From Alphaproteobacteria bacterium MedPE-SWcel (GTDB lineage Bacteria; Pseudomonadota; Alphaproteobacteria; Rhodobacterales; Rhodobacteraceae), in NCBI GenBank assembly GCA_001874255.1, contig MPDC01000005.1, positions 62,001 through 126,000 on the forward strand: a stretch of DNA of 64,000 nucleotides. The letters run 5' to 3'. Position 1 is the stretch's first letter; each line of letters opens with the position of its first letter. The position numbers and the translations under genes are program-made. Of the stretch, positions 17,616 to 26,668 are shown piece after piece. Under the pieces are notes generated by a model. It saw only the letters and a list, made by a program, of their open reading frames with translations. It was not told where the DNA came from and made no database searches.

Positions 17616-18548
17616 ATGCGGATCATCCGGGATTATCAATACGTGGAAGAGCAGGATCGCGGCGCAACCGTCGCGATCGGCAATTTCGATGGTGTCCATC
17701 GGGGCCATCGCTCCGTGATCGAACTGGCGCGCAAGGCCGCGCCGGATGCGCCGCTCGGGGTGATGACCTTCGAACCGCATCCGCGTGCGTTCTTTGCCCC
17801 CGATGCGCCGCCGTTTCGGCTGATGTCGGCGGAGGCGCGGGCGCACCGGTTGGAGAAGATCGGTGTCGAGACGCTCTATCAGCTGAATTTCAATCAGGCG
17901 CTGTCGTCGCTCTCGCCCGAGGAGTTTGCCCGCAGGGTCATTGCCGAGGGTTTGGGGCTGGCGCATGTGGTGGTCGGCGCGGATTTCTGTTTCGGCAAGG
18001 GTCGCAAGGGCACCGCGCAGGATCTGCAGCGGTTTGGCGCCGAGATGGGGTTTGGCGTCACCATCGCGCCCTTGATGGAATATTCCGAACATACCGTGTC
18101 TTCGACCGCGATCCGCACTGCGCTGAGCGAGGGACGCCCGCGGGACGCGGCGGCCATGCTGGGCCATTGGCACCGTATCGAAGGCGAAGTGATCGGCGGC
18201 GAGCAGCGCGGGCGCGAGCTGGGCTTTCCCACCGCCAATCAATCCATCGACGGGCTGCATCCTCCGGCCTTTGGGGTCTATGCGGTGCTGGTCGATGTCC
18301 TCGACGGCACCCACAAGGGCAGCTATCACGGGGCCGCCTCGGTCGGGGTGCGGCCGATGTTTGACGGAGAGCACCCCAATATCGAGACGTTTCTCTTTGA
18401 TTTCAAAGGCAACCTCTATGGGGCGACGCTCTCGGTCGGGCTGGTGGAATATCTCCGGCCGGAGTGGACCTTTGACGGGCTGGAGCCCTTTCTGGCGCAG
18501 ATGAACGCCGATTGCGCCCAGGCCCGGGCCATACTTGCCGCGCTCTGA
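17616..18548 (+). CDS. ribF: Bifunctional riboflavin kinase / FAD synthetase
   Basis: 310 residues, the family length. N-terminal nucleotidyltransferase domain with GNFDGVHRGH (HxGH motif) and EPHPRAFF; the SSTAIR motif follows near residue 165. The C-terminal flavokinase domain shows GRELGFPTAN and GVYAV. It phosphorylates riboflavin to FMN and adenylates FMN to FAD. It is followed at 22 nt by the YcgN-type gene, probably in one transcript. The long array-rich gap upstream gives no clear promoter. Confidence 0.97.
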   Translation: MRIIRDYQYVEEQDRGATVAIGNFDGVHRGHRSVIELARKAAPDAPLGVMTFEPHPRAFFAPDAPPFRLMSAEARAHRLEKIGVETLYQLNFNQALSSLSPEEFARRVIAEGLGLAHVVVGADFCFGKGRKGTAQDLQRFGAEMGFGVTIAPLMEYSEHTVSSTAIRTALSEGRPRDAAAMLGHWHRIEGEVIGGEQRGRELGFPTANQSIDGLHPPAFGVYAVLVDVLDGTHKGSYHGAASVGVRPMFDGEHPNIETFLFDFKGNLYGATLSVGLVEYLRPEWTFDGLEPFLAQMNADCAQARAILAAL

Positions 18549-18570
18549 GGGGCCACCGAGGGAGCACCAT

Positions 18571-19041
18571 ATGACCAATCAGATTGACCGGACCGACCTC
18601 GCCGCGCGGTTTTGGGAGAAGAAGCCCCTGCGCCAGCTGTCCCCCCGCGAATGGGAGGCGCTGTGCGATGGATGTGGCAAATGCTGTCTCAACAAGCTGG
18701 AGGATGAGGACACGGGCGAGGTGGCCCTGACCCGCGTGGCCTGTCGGCTTCTGGACGACAACAGCTGTCAGTGCGCCCACTACGAGACGCGGCACAGTTT
18801 CATCCCCGAATGTATCGTTCTGCGACCGGATAACCTCGACACCCATGCCTATTGGATGCCGCAGACCTGCGCCTATCGTCGCCTGTGGGAGGGCAAATCC
18901 CTGCCCGAGTGGCACCCGCTGCTGACCGGCGATCCCGACAGCGTGCACCGCGAAGGTGTCTCGGTGCGCGGGATCACCGTCTCGGAGTTCGACGTCCCGC
19001 TGGAAGAGTGGGAAGACTATATCATCGACGAACCCGGCTGA
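18571..19041 (+). CDS. YcgN/YkgJ-family cysteine-cluster protein
   Basis: 156 residues from ATG 18571, with GAGGGAG upstream; the longer frame to 18535 overlaps the end of ribF. Conserved Cys pattern CDGCGKCC near residue 32, then further single Cys residues (VACRLL, CQCAHY, PECIVL, QTCAYR) that could bind a metal or Fe-S cluster. This is the UPF0260/YcgN family, function unknown. Coupling to ribF may hint at a flavin or iron-sulfur link, but that is inference only. Confidence 0.88.
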   Translation: MTNQIDRTDLAARFWEKKPLRQLSPREWEALCDGCGKCCLNKLEDEDTGEVALTRVACRLLDDNSCQCAHYETRHSFIPECIVLRPDNLDTHAYWMPQTCAYRRLWEGKSLPEWHPLLTGDPDSVHREGVSVRGITVSEFDVPLEEWEDYIIDEPG

Positions 19042-19121
19042 GGGCCAGACTCAGACTGACTCAGGCGGAGGGACAGGCTCTGGCTGAGGGCCTCTGGCTA
19101 AAGGTCAGGCTCTGGCTGAGG
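19037..19121. repeat. Mixed tandem array between convergent genes
   Basis: caggctctggctgagg at 19074 and 19106, with a related ctctggct at 19092; gactcag at 19048 and 19058. The first ggctgaggg (19037) includes the stop codon of the YcgN gene, and the array enters the 3' end of the hydrolase gene. Confidence 0.7.
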
Positions 19122-19961
19122 AGCGGACTGGCTCCAGAACCTCATCAGATGCTCGGCCGTCTCTGCCGCATGGGTAACCGGCACCATATGGCCTGCTCCC
19201 TCGATCACGGCGACGTGGGCGCCGGGCAGCCGCGCCGACAGAGCCCGGGTGACCGTGGACATGATCGGCTGTGTCTCTGCCCCCTGCAGCAGCAGCACCG
19301 GCAGTGTCAGCGCCTCTAGCCGGCCGGGGGCCAGCAGGCCGGCCTCGTCGTCATAGACCTGCCCGTCGCAATCCATCACCGCCGGAAAGGAGCGCATCAT
19401 CGCGGCCCGGGCGTTCTGGGGCAGATCGGGCCATTTCGGATGCCCCGTCCCCCAGGCCCGGTTGAAAAGCCGGGTGGCCTGCTCGATATCGCCTGCGGCG
19501 TAGGGCGCGCGCACCCGCTCGTGATCGGCGCGCATCTGCGACAGGGACTCGGGCGCCAGCGCACCGGCGGCGGCAAACAGGACCGGCTCGATCAGGGTCA
19601 GCGACCGCACGAGCTCGGGGCGCGCCTGCGCCATCGCAAGCGCCACCGTCGCGCCGAAGGAATGCCCCAGCAGATCGACCGCGCTGCCCTTGGCGGCGGC
19701 CACCTGTGCCTCCAGCAGGAGCAACCCGGCCTCGGCGTTGCGCAGTTGCAGGATCCCCTGCCCGTCCCAGTCCGGGCTCTTGCCATGAGACAGCAAATCA
19801 AACCCCGAAACGGTCACCCGGCTCTCGCCGAGGGCGGCGGCCACCCCGCGCCAGGCCCCGGAATGCGCCAACGAGCAATGGACCGCGAAAATCGCATGCG
19901 GTCCATGGCCAAAGCTGCGGTGATACACCTCCTGCGGCAGCACCGGGCGGTCGAGGCTCAA
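19098..19961 (-). CDS. Alpha/beta hydrolase
   Basis: 287 residues. Alpha/beta-hydrolase features: AVHCSLAHSGAW in the oxyanion position (His-Cys instead of His-Gly), LLGHSFGATVAL (nucleophile Ser in GHSFG) and the C-terminal GAGHMVPVTH with the catalytic His. Substrate unknown. Its ATG overlaps the stop of the upstream isomerase gene by 4 nt, so the two are translated together. The C-terminal SQSAPQPEPDL comes from the repeated DNA at its 3' end. Confidence 0.85.
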   Translation of the reverse strand: MSLDRPVLPQEVYHRSFGHGPHAIFAVHCSLAHSGAWRGVAAALGESRVTVSGFDLLSHGKSPDWDGQGILQLRNAEAGLLLLEAQVAAAKGSAVDLLGHSFGATVALAMAQARPELVRSLTLIEPVLFAAAGALAPESLSQMRADHERVRAPYAAGDIEQATRLFNRAWGTGHPKWPDLPQNARAAMMRSFPAVMDCDGQVYDDEAGLLAPGRLEALTLPVLLLQGAETQPIMSTVTRALSARLPGAHVAVIEGAGHMVPVTHAAETAEHLMRFWSQSAPQPEPDL

Positions 19962-20581
19962 CCGGTGGCCCCGGGACGCCCCGAGAGATGCCAGTCGAGA
20001 TCGTCCAGCCGGTCCTGGCCCCAGAATGTCGCCCCGTCCGAGGTGATATAGAACGGTGCGCCAAAGACGCCGGCCTTGACCGCGTCCTCGAGGTTTTGCG
20101 CATAGATCTCCGCGCCGGTCAGAAGACCGCTATCCGCCAGAGCGGGGTCGAAACCGGCGCCTTCCAGCAAGGATCGCACCACGCTGTCCTCGGCGATTTC
20201 GCGGTCCTCGGCCCAGACCGCCCGCAGGGTCGCATGCACGAGCGCGCCCAGATCGCCGCCGCCGGCCTTTTGCGCCGCGATGATGGCATAGGACGAGGGG
20301 GCGGCATTGGTGGGCCAATGGGCCGGCTTCAGGTTCAACGGCAGACCGGTGCGCGCCGCCTGACGTTCCATCTCCACCAGGCGATAGGCCTGCCGCGAGG
20401 GGTGCCGGTCCTTGGGCGGCGTGCCGCCGGTGCGGGCGAAGAGCGACATGATGTCGAGCGGCTTGTAGATCACCTCGGCACCGTGCCTGGCCGCGATCTC
20501 CTCCAGCCGCTGACCGGCAAGATATGTGAAAGGCGACAGAGTCGAGAAATAATAGTCGATCGCGGGTGTCTTGTTGGCCAT
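19958..20581 (-). CDS. 2-hydroxychromene-2-carboxylate isomerase-like (DsbA/kappa-GST fold)
   Basis: 207 residues. [14 protein letters not shown] at the N-terminus carries the Ser that replaces the DsbA Cys in glutathione-dependent HCCA isomerases; [13 protein letters not shown] and [21 protein letters not shown] (thioredoxin-fold cis-Pro and end helix) follow. The founding enzyme acts in naphthalene catabolism, but many roseobacter homologues stand outside such pathways. Operon with the alpha/beta hydrolase suggests a shared degradation or detoxification step. Divergent from prs. Confidence 0.85.
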   Translation of the reverse strand: MANKTPAIDYYFSTLSPFTYLAGQRLEEIAARHGAEVIYKPLDIMSLFARTGGTPPKDRHPSRQAYRLVEMERQAARTGLPLNLKPAHWPTNAAPSSYAIIAAQKAGGGDLGALVHATLRAVWAEDREIAEDSVVRSLLEGAGFDPALADSGLLTGAEIYAQNLEDAVKAGVFGAPFYITSDGATFWGQDRLDDLDWHLSGRPGATG

Positions 20582-20685
20582 GGGACGAAATCCTCTCGCT
20601 TAGAACTAGGCCTGACCCTAAGTGCATGTTAAGCGGGGTTCAACATCACGAATCTGTCACATTGCTGCCTGGGGAAAAACAGCCA

Positions 20686-21711
20686 ATGCCGACCTTGAAC
20701 GAACCCAAGTTAATCTCTGGGAACGCCAATCTTCCGCTTGCCAAAACAATCTCTCGCCGAATGAGTTTGCACCGCGGGGTCGATCAGGACCTCGTCAGCG
20801 CAAGGGTCGAACGGTTCAACGACGGCGAAATCTTTGTCGAAGTCTACGAGAATGTCCGCGGCGAGGATATGTTCATCATCCAGCCGACCTCCAATCCGGC
20901 CAATGACAACCTGATGGAGCTGTTGATCATCGCCGATGCGCTGCGGCGTTCGTCGGCGTCGCGGATCACCGCCGTGATCCCCTATTTCGGCTATGCCCGT
21001 CAGGACCGCCGCACCAAGGCGCGGACGCCGATCTCGGCCAAGCTGGTGGCGAATATGCTGACCGGTGCGGGCATCGAGCGGGTTCTGACCATGGATCTGC
21101 ATGCGGCCCAGATCCAGGGCTTCTTCGATATTCCTGTCGACAACCTCTATGCTTCGCCAATCTTTGCGCTGGATGTGAAGTCGCAGTTCCAGGGTCAGAT
21201 GGACGACCTGATGGTGGTCTCGCCCGATGTGGGCGGGGTCGCCCGCGCCCGCGAGCTGGCCAAGCGCATCGCCGCGCCGCTGTCCATCGTCGACAAACGG
21301 CGCGAGAAACCCGGCGAGATCGCCGAGATGACCGTGATCGGCGATGTCACCGACAAGATCTGCCTCATTGTCGATGACATGTGCGATACCGCGGGCACGC
21401 TGTGCAAGGCCGCCCAGATCCTGCTCGACAATGGCGCCAAGGAAGTCCACGCCTATATCAGCCATGGTGTCATGTCCGGCCCGGCGGTCGAACGGGTCAC
21501 CAATTCGGTGATGAAATCGCTGGTTCTGACCGACACCATCCAGCCGACTCAGGCGGTTCTCGACGCGCCCAATATCCGCATCGTGCCCACCGCGCCGCTG
21601 TTCACACAGGCGATCCTGAACATCTGGCACGGCACCTCGGTGTCGTCGCTGTTCGAGGACAAGACTCTCGGCCCGATCTACGAGTCGCTCTACGCCTCCG
21701 GTAGCCTCTGA
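20686..21711 (+). CDS. prs: Ribose-phosphate pyrophosphokinase (PRPP synthase)
   Basis: 341 residues from ATG 20686; a GGGGA box precedes. Motifs: [30 protein letters not shown] (ATP and flexible-loop region), the pyrophosphate loop [29 protein letters not shown], and the ribose-5-phosphate loop [11 protein letters not shown]. It makes PRPP for purine, pyrimidine, His, Trp and NAD synthesis. The frame extends upstream into sequence antisense to the isomerase, which is rejected as start. It stands alone. Confidence 0.98.
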   Translation: MPTLNEPKLISGNANLPLAKTISRRMSLHRGVDQDLVSARVERFNDGEIFVEVYENVRGEDMFIIQPTSNPANDNLMELLIIADALRRSSASRITAVIPYFGYARQDRRTKARTPISAKLVANMLTGAGIERVLTMDLHAAQIQGFFDIPVDNLYASPIFALDVKSQFQGQMDDLMVVSPDVGGVARARELAKRIAAPLSIVDKRREKPGEIAEMTVIGDVTDKICLIVDDMCDTAGTLCKAAQILLDNGAKEVHAYISHGVMSGPAVERVTNSVMKSLVLTDTIQPTQAVLDAPNIRIVPTAPLFTQAILNIWHGTSVSSLFEDKTLGPIYESLYASGSL

Positions 21712-21769
21712 AGGCACGCCGCCTGCCCGGCGCCCGGGAGACCCATCGCGAAGACCCATCGCCCCGTTT

Positions 21770-21817
21770 GGCAAACTGTCAGGAAAACTGTCTGGCAAGC
21801 TGTCTGGCAAACTGCGC
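21770..21817. repeat. 12-nt tandem array, four units
   Basis: ggcaaactgtca, ggaaaactgtct, ggcaagctgtct, ggcaaactgcgc at 21770, 21782, 21794 and 21806. Confidence 0.92.
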
Positions 21818-22056
21818 CCGGCGGGGCTTTTCTATCGGCGGCGCTCTGCCGCCGCCATCGGCAACCGCGCGGCGCGCCTTGCCCCGGATCCCTTCCTGCC
21901 GAGGCTCTGGTGACAGGCATGTCAGGGGCGCGGGTCGCTTTCCCCCTGCGGAGACGCTCTGCGCGCGCGGGATGGCCACCGCTGCACCGGATGGCTGCAT
22001 CGCTCAGCCGAAGGGGGCAATCCCTCCGTTTGCGCTGCCCTGTTCCTGGCCCGTGC

Positions 22057-22250
22057 CTACCCTGCCCCTGCCCCGTACATGTCCTGACCTGCTCCTGCCC
22101 GGTCCCTGTGCAATCCCTGCCCCGTCCCTGTCCGGCCCCCGTCCCTGTCCGGCCCCCGTCCTGCCCCTGCCCGGTCCCTATGGGATCTCTGTGCGATCTC
22201 TGTGCGATCTCTGTGCGATCTCTGTGCGATCCCTGCCCCGTCCCTGACCT
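22057..22250. repeat. 11-nt tandem array, about 17 degenerate units
   Basis: Units of the type NNtccctgNcc step by 11 nt from 22057 to 22133, then one 17-nt duplication (cgtccctgtccggcccc), then 11-nt steps resume at 22140, 22151, 22162, 22173, 22184, 22195, 22206, 22217, 22228 and 22239. Four of these in a row (from 22184) are exactly gatctctgtgc. Confidence 0.9.
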
Positions 22251-22402
22251 GTCCCCCCACCTGCGGCGCATCTGAACTGCGGCGGCGGCGGGACCAGCCG
22301 TCTTCCTGTTACATTGGCTTGCTAGGCGGGCGGGGCATCCGGGCATCGCCCTGCCCCGTCACACACGTCATCCAAGCCTCCAGAAAGGGATTTGAAGACG
22401 CC

Positions 22403-23002
22403 ATGTACGACCTGATCCTGACCCTCCATGATATTGCCCTTGTTGCCGCTCTTGTGTTTGCCGCCGCGCTGGCCGCGCATCTGGGGCTGAGTTTGCGCCG
22501 CCCTGACCTCGGCCTGTGGCCCGCCGCCGCGGGCTGGCGGCACCATCTGGCCTTTGGCCTCTTCCGCGTGTTCTGCGGCGCGACCGTGGTTTTCGCGCTG
22601 GCGGAAATTGGCGTCAACGGCTGGGGCCATTGGCTCCGCTACCTGATCGGCCTGCCGGTCATGATTGCAGCCTTCGGCATCACGCTTTGGGGCTACCGGT
22701 TCCTCGGGCTGGACAACACCTATTGCGACACCGGCGGATTGGTGACCGGCGGCATGTATGAATATTCGCGCAACCCCCAATACGTGACCTCGGTGCTGGC
22801 CACCATCGGGCTTGGCATTACCACCGGCTCCTGGATCACGGTCGCCTTGGCGCTGGTGCTGTTTGCGCTCTACTTCCTGTTCGTGCTGAACGAGGAACGC
22901 TGGCTGCTGAGAGGCTACGGTCAGGCCTTTGCCGACTACATGCGCGCCACCCCGCGGTTTGTGGATGAACGCAGCCTGCTGCGCCTGCGCGACGCGCTCT
23001 GA
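22403..23002 (+). CDS. Isoprenylcysteine carboxyl methyltransferase-like membrane protein
   Basis: 199 residues, mostly hydrophobic, about five membrane segments. The C-terminal part shows GMYEYSRNPQYV, the SAM-binding RxP(Q/M)Y motif of the PEMT/ICMT superfamily, then FVLNEERWL with a Glu-Glu pair. Such integral membrane enzymes methylate lipids or small thiols; the bacterial substrates are mostly unknown. ATG 22403 chosen; the upstream frame is array DNA. Its own terminator follows, so it is probably monocistronic. Confidence 0.8.
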   Translation: MYDLILTLHDIALVAALVFAAALAAHLGLSLRRPDLGLWPAAAGWRHHLAFGLFRVFCGATVVFALAEIGVNGWGHWLRYLIGLPVMIAAFGITLWGYRFLGLDNTYCDTGGLVTGGMYEYSRNPQYVTSVLATIGLGITTGSWITVALALVLFALYFLFVLNEERWLLRGYGQAFADYMRATPRFVDERSLLRLRDAL

Positions 23003-23065
23003 TCGCATCGCCCGGCGCACAGGACAGGCGCACAGGACCGGCGCCGGGCTGAAATCCCGAACCAC

Positions 23066-23098
23066 GCCCTGCGACAGATCGTCTGCAGGGCCTTTTTT
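23066..23098 (+). terminator. Rho-independent terminator
   Basis: gccctgc / gcagggc stem enclosing gac-agatc-gtc, followed by six T; 64 nt after the membrane methyltransferase stop. Confidence 0.85.
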
Positions 23099-23305
23099 GT
23101 CTGCATTTTTCCCGTCCGCCCCGCCCCTGGCGTATCAACACACGAGTTTCCCTTGCCCTTCAGGGCATCTTCAGGCACCAATCCCGCGATTGTGCACAGG
23201 ATGCACCCGAGTTTGACCGCCGGGCCGCCCGCAAAAAGGGTGACCACCCGCCCCGCCACAAAGACTGACACGACTCCGAGACAGACAAGACAAGGACTGA
23301 CACCT

Positions 23306-24292
23306 ATGACCGACGGCCTGCTGGACATGAATGCAAAACCCACCGAGACGATCTCGGTCCGGGACGTCTTTGGCATCGACTCCGACATGACCGTGAAGGG
23401 GTTCTCCGAGGGCACCGAGCGTGTGCCCGCGATCGATTCCACCTACAAGTTTGACCGCGACACCACGCTGGCGATCCTCGCAGGCTTCAGCCACAACCGC
23501 CGCGTGATGATCCAGGGCTACCACGGCACGGGTAAATCGACGCATATCGAACAGGTTGCCGCGCGTCTGAACTGGCCCTCCGTGCGCGTCAACCTCGACA
23601 GCCACATCAGCCGGATCGACCTGATCGGCAAGGACGCGATCAAGCTGCGCGACGGCAAGCAGGTGACCGAATTCCACGAAGGCATCCTGCCCTGGGCGCT
23701 GCGCAACCCGGTTGCGATCGTGTTTGACGAATATGACGCGGGCCGGGCGGATGTGATGTTCGTGATCCAGCGGGTGCTCGAACATGACGGCAAGCTGACG
23801 CTGCTGGACCAGAATGAGATCATCACCCCGAACCCCTATTTCCGACTGTTTGCCACCGCCAACACCGTCGGTCTGGGCGACACCACCGGCCTCTATCACG
23901 GCACCCAGCAGATCAACCAGGCGCAGATGGACCGCTGGTCGCTGGTTGCGACGCTCAACTACCTCAGCCACGACGCCGAATCCGCAATCGTTCTGTCCAA
24001 GGCGCCGCATTACAACACCGAAAAGGGTCGCAAGAACATCGCGCAGATGGTGACCGTGGCGGATCTGACCCGCACGGCCTTCATGAACGGCGACCTGTCG
24101 ACGGTGATGTCGCCGCGCACCGTGATCAACTGGGCCCAGAACGCCGAGATCTTCCGCGATATCGGCTATGCCTTCCGGCTGTCGTTCCTGAACAAATGCG
24201 ACGAGCTGGAACGCCAGACCGTGGCCGAATTCTACCAGCGCTGCTTTGACGAGGAACTGCCCGAAAGCGCCGCGAATGTAAGCCTGGGATAA
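23306..24292 (+). CDS. cobS: Aerobic cobaltochelatase subunit CobS
   Basis: 328 residues from ATG 23306 with AAGGA upstream. AAA+ ATPase: Walker [11 protein letters not shown], Walker [11 protein letters not shown], sensor region FRLFATANT. CobS and CobT form the chaperone-like ring that drives cobalt insertion into hydrogenobyrinic acid a,c-diamide by CobN in the aerobic B12 route. cobT follows on the same strand; cobN is not in the window. The frame extends to 23153 but without family similarity and without a better ribosome site. Confidence 0.97.
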   Translation: MTDGLLDMNAKPTETISVRDVFGIDSDMTVKGFSEGTERVPAIDSTYKFDRDTTLAILAGFSHNRRVMIQGYHGTGKSTHIEQVAARLNWPSVRVNLDSHISRIDLIGKDAIKLRDGKQVTEFHEGILPWALRNPVAIVFDEYDAGRADVMFVIQRVLEHDGKLTLLDQNEIITPNPYFRLFATANTVGLGDTTGLYHGTQQINQAQMDRWSLVATLNYLSHDAESAIVLSKAPHYNTEKGRKNIAQMVTVADLTRTAFMNGDLSTVMSPRTVINWAQNAEIFRDIGYAFRLSFLNKCDELERQTVAEFYQRCFDEELPESAANVSLG

Positions 24293-24302
24293 GAGCGGGG
24301 AT

Positions 24303-24401
24303 CCGACGGCCCGCGCCGTCGGACCGGTGCCGCGCCCCCCTCGACGGGGGGCGCGGCACCCCTTCCCCGGCGGGACGGGGACAGTCTTTTTCAAAAGACT
24401 G
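24303..24401. repeat. Three successive inverted repeats between cobS and cobT
   Basis: ccgacggc/gccgtcgg (24303-24322, 8 bp), ggtgccgcgcccccc/ggggggcgcggcacc (24326-24360, perfect 15 bp, 5-nt loop) and cagtctttt/aaaagactg (24382-24401, 9 bp, 2-nt loop). The middle one would form a very stable RNA hairpin that could stabilise the cobS part of the message or attenuate cobT. Confidence 0.85.
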
Positions 24402-24450
24402 GACAGCGTCGCGCAAACCTCCAATGCTTGCGCAACAGGAGCACCGGCTC

Positions 24451-26328
24451 ATGAACAAACCAAACGACAACCCTGCCGACCCGTTCAAGAAGGCGCTGGC
24501 CGAAGCCACCAAGGTCATGGCCAATGACGCCGAACTGACGGTGAACTATTCGGTCGACCCCTCCGGCATGAGCGGCGACACCATGCGTCTGCCGCAAGTC
24601 TCTCGCCGGATGAGCCGCGAAGAAGTGCTGATGGCACGCGGCACCGCCGACGCTCTGGCGCTGCGTCACAAATACCACGACGAAGGCGTCCACGGTCGCT
24701 ACGTCCCCAAGGGCGAGATGGCGCGCGAGCTCTACGATGCGATGGAAAGCGCCCGCTGTGAGGCCATGGGCGCCCGCGACATGCCCGGCACCGCCTCCAA
24801 CATCGATGTCAAGATCCAGCACGAGGCGTTGCGGCGCGGCTATGACCAGATCACCGCTGCGTCGGAGGCCCCGCTTGCGGTGTCCGCGGGCTATCTGATC
24901 CGCCATCTTGCCACCGGCAGGCCTTTGCCCGCCGCCGCTGACAATGTGATGGAACTCTGGCGCGGCTTCATCGAGTCGCAGGCCGGCGAAACCCTGGAGA
25001 ACCTCGACGAGACGGTCTCCGATCAGGCCGCATTCGCCAAATTCGCCCGCCGGGTGATTTCCGATCTCGGCTATGGTGATCAGCTTGGCGATGATCCTGA
25101 CGATTTCGACGACGAGATGAACGACGACTCGGAGGAGAGCGCCGAGCAGGAGGAGCAGCCAGACAGCTCCGGTCAGGACGACAGCGAGGAAGAAGAGGCC
25201 GAGGCCTCGCCCGAACAGGCCCAGGAGCAGCAGCAGGACGAAAGCCAGGCCCAGGTCTCGATGGACGACATGGCCGACGAAGAGGTCACCGATGAGACCG
25301 AGATGCCAGACGGCGAAGCGCCGCTGGAGCCGCCCGCCCCGCCGCCGGTCTCTGATGCCGATCCCGACTACAGGATCTTTCTCGACGCCAATGACGAGGA
25401 AATCGCCGCCGAAGACCTCGCGGAGCCGCAGGAGCTGGAACGCTTGCGGGCCTATCTCGACCAACAGCTCGAGCCGCTGAAAGGCGCCGTCTCACGCCTC
25501 GCCAACAAATTGCAACGCCGTCTGCAGGCCCAGCAGAACCGGTCCTGGGAATTCGACAAGGAAGAGGGCGTGCTCGATGCCGGTCGCCTGGCGCGAGTGG
25601 TGGCAAATCCGACGACGCCCCTGTCGTTCAAGGTCGAGAAGGATACGGAATTCCGCGACACGGTTGTCACGCTCCTGCTGGACAACTCAGGCTCCATGCG
25701 GGGGCGCCCGATCTCCATCGCCGCGATCTGCGCCGATGTTCTGGCCCGGACGCTGGAGCGCTGCAATGTGAAGGTCGAAATCCTCGGCTTCACGACCCGC
25801 GCGTGGAAGGGCGGGCTGGCGCGCGAGGCCTGGCTGAACGAGGGACGGCCGCAGTTGCCGGGCCGCCTGAACGACCTGCGCCATATCGTCTACAAAAGTG
25901 CCGATGCCCCGTGGCGACGGGTGCGCCCGAACCTCGGCCTGATGATGAAAGAGGGCCTGCTGAAGGAAAATATCGACGGCGAAGCGCTTGAGTGGGCGCA
26001 TCGCCGGATGGTTGGCCGCCCCGAGGCGCGCAAGATTCTCATGGTGATCTCCGATGGCGCCCCCGTGGATGATTCCACCCTCTCGGTCAATCCGGCGAAC
26101 TATCTGGAGAAACACTTGCGCGACGTGATCGCGATGGTGGAGCGCCGCAGGCAAGTCGAGCTGCTGGCCATCGGTATCGGCCACGATGTGACCCGCTACT
26201 ACGACCGCGCCGTCACCATTACGGATGTCGAACAGTTGGCCGGTGCGATGACCGAGCAGCTCGCAGCACTGTTCGACAGCGATCCACGGGCACGGGCCCG
26301 CGTCATGGGAATCCGCCGGGTCAGCTGA
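24451..26328 (+). CDS. cobT: Aerobic cobaltochelatase subunit CobT
   Basis: 625 residues from ATG 24451 with AGGAG upstream. N-terminal helical part, then a highly acidic, low-complexity stretch around residues 215-300 (runs of Asp, Glu and Gln), and a C-terminal von Willebrand A domain with the MIDAS motif DNSGSMRG and a later SDGAPVDD. Partner of CobS in ATP-driven cobalt insertion. The 158-nt gap from cobS contains three hairpins. Length fits the family. Confidence 0.97.
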   Translation: MNKPNDNPADPFKKALAEATKVMANDAELTVNYSVDPSGMSGDTMRLPQVSRRMSREEVLMARGTADALALRHKYHDEGVHGRYVPKGEMARELYDAMESARCEAMGARDMPGTASNIDVKIQHEALRRGYDQITAASEAPLAVSAGYLIRHLATGRPLPAAADNVMELWRGFIESQAGETLENLDETVSDQAAFAKFARRVISDLGYGDQLGDDPDDFDDEMNDDSEESAEQEEQPDSSGQDDSEEEEAEASPEQAQEQQQDESQAQVSMDDMADEEVTDETEMPDGEAPLEPPAPPPVSDADPDYRIFLDANDEEIAAEDLAEPQELERLRAYLDQQLEPLKGAVSRLANKLQRRLQAQQNRSWEFDKEEGVLDAGRLARVVANPTTPLSFKVEKDTEFRDTVVTLLLDNSGSMRGRPISIAAICADVLARTLERCNVKVEILGFTTRAWKGGLAREAWLNEGRPQLPGRLNDLRHIVYKSADAPWRRVRPNLGLMMKEGLLKENIDGEALEWAHRRMVGRPEARKILMVISDGAPVDDSTLSVNPANYLEKHLRDVIAMVERRRQVELLAIGIGHDVTRYYDRAVTITDVEQLAGAMTEQLAALFDSDPRARARVMGIRRVS

Positions 26329-26668
26329 GATCCGGCAGGCAGAATCGTGGCCAAGAGCGGGGGGCTCCCGCGCCTGCGGCGCGCGGCTTTGGCGCTCCGG
26401 AGCGAGCGTCGCGCCCAGGTTGCGGCAAGCGCCACCCGCACGTCTTCCCCGAACGGGGGAGACGTGCGCGGCCCAACGGGCGTCCGCGGCCCAACGGGCA
26501 GCGGCAACGGGCGGGAGCGCCCCCTTGCCCCGGCGCGACGTTCCTTCGCTGAATGCCAAGGGTCTTGTCTGATCCGATGTGATCTGTGACAAACCTGTTT
26601 CAAGCCCCAAGCCACGACAGATCCCGTCCGCCCCCGTCAGGTTCGGACCCGTGATCCAGGAGAGACAC
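26329..26668. other. GC-rich intergenic region with REP-like palindromes
   Basis: Contains a 14-bp hairpin (26437-26450 with 26455-26468, one G-T pair), an 18-nt doublet of cgcggcccaacggg (26467 and 26485) and the palindrome gggcgggagcgccc (26509-26522). The set recalls the element at 49514-49572. No gene seen. Confidence 0.65.

Larger units (their letters stand above)
21712..22402. other. Long intergenic region largely made of tandem arrays
   Basis: No credible gene on either strand. 21739-21764 holds a 13-nt doublet (agacccatcgcg), 21770-21817 a 12-nt array and 22057-22250 the longest 11-nt array of the window. The stretch 21820-22050 is GC-rich and without a clear pattern. Confidence 0.6.

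Noticed and set aside
22057-22250. Array considered as CRISPR
   Set aside because: Units are 11 nt with no unique spacers and no cas genes are present.
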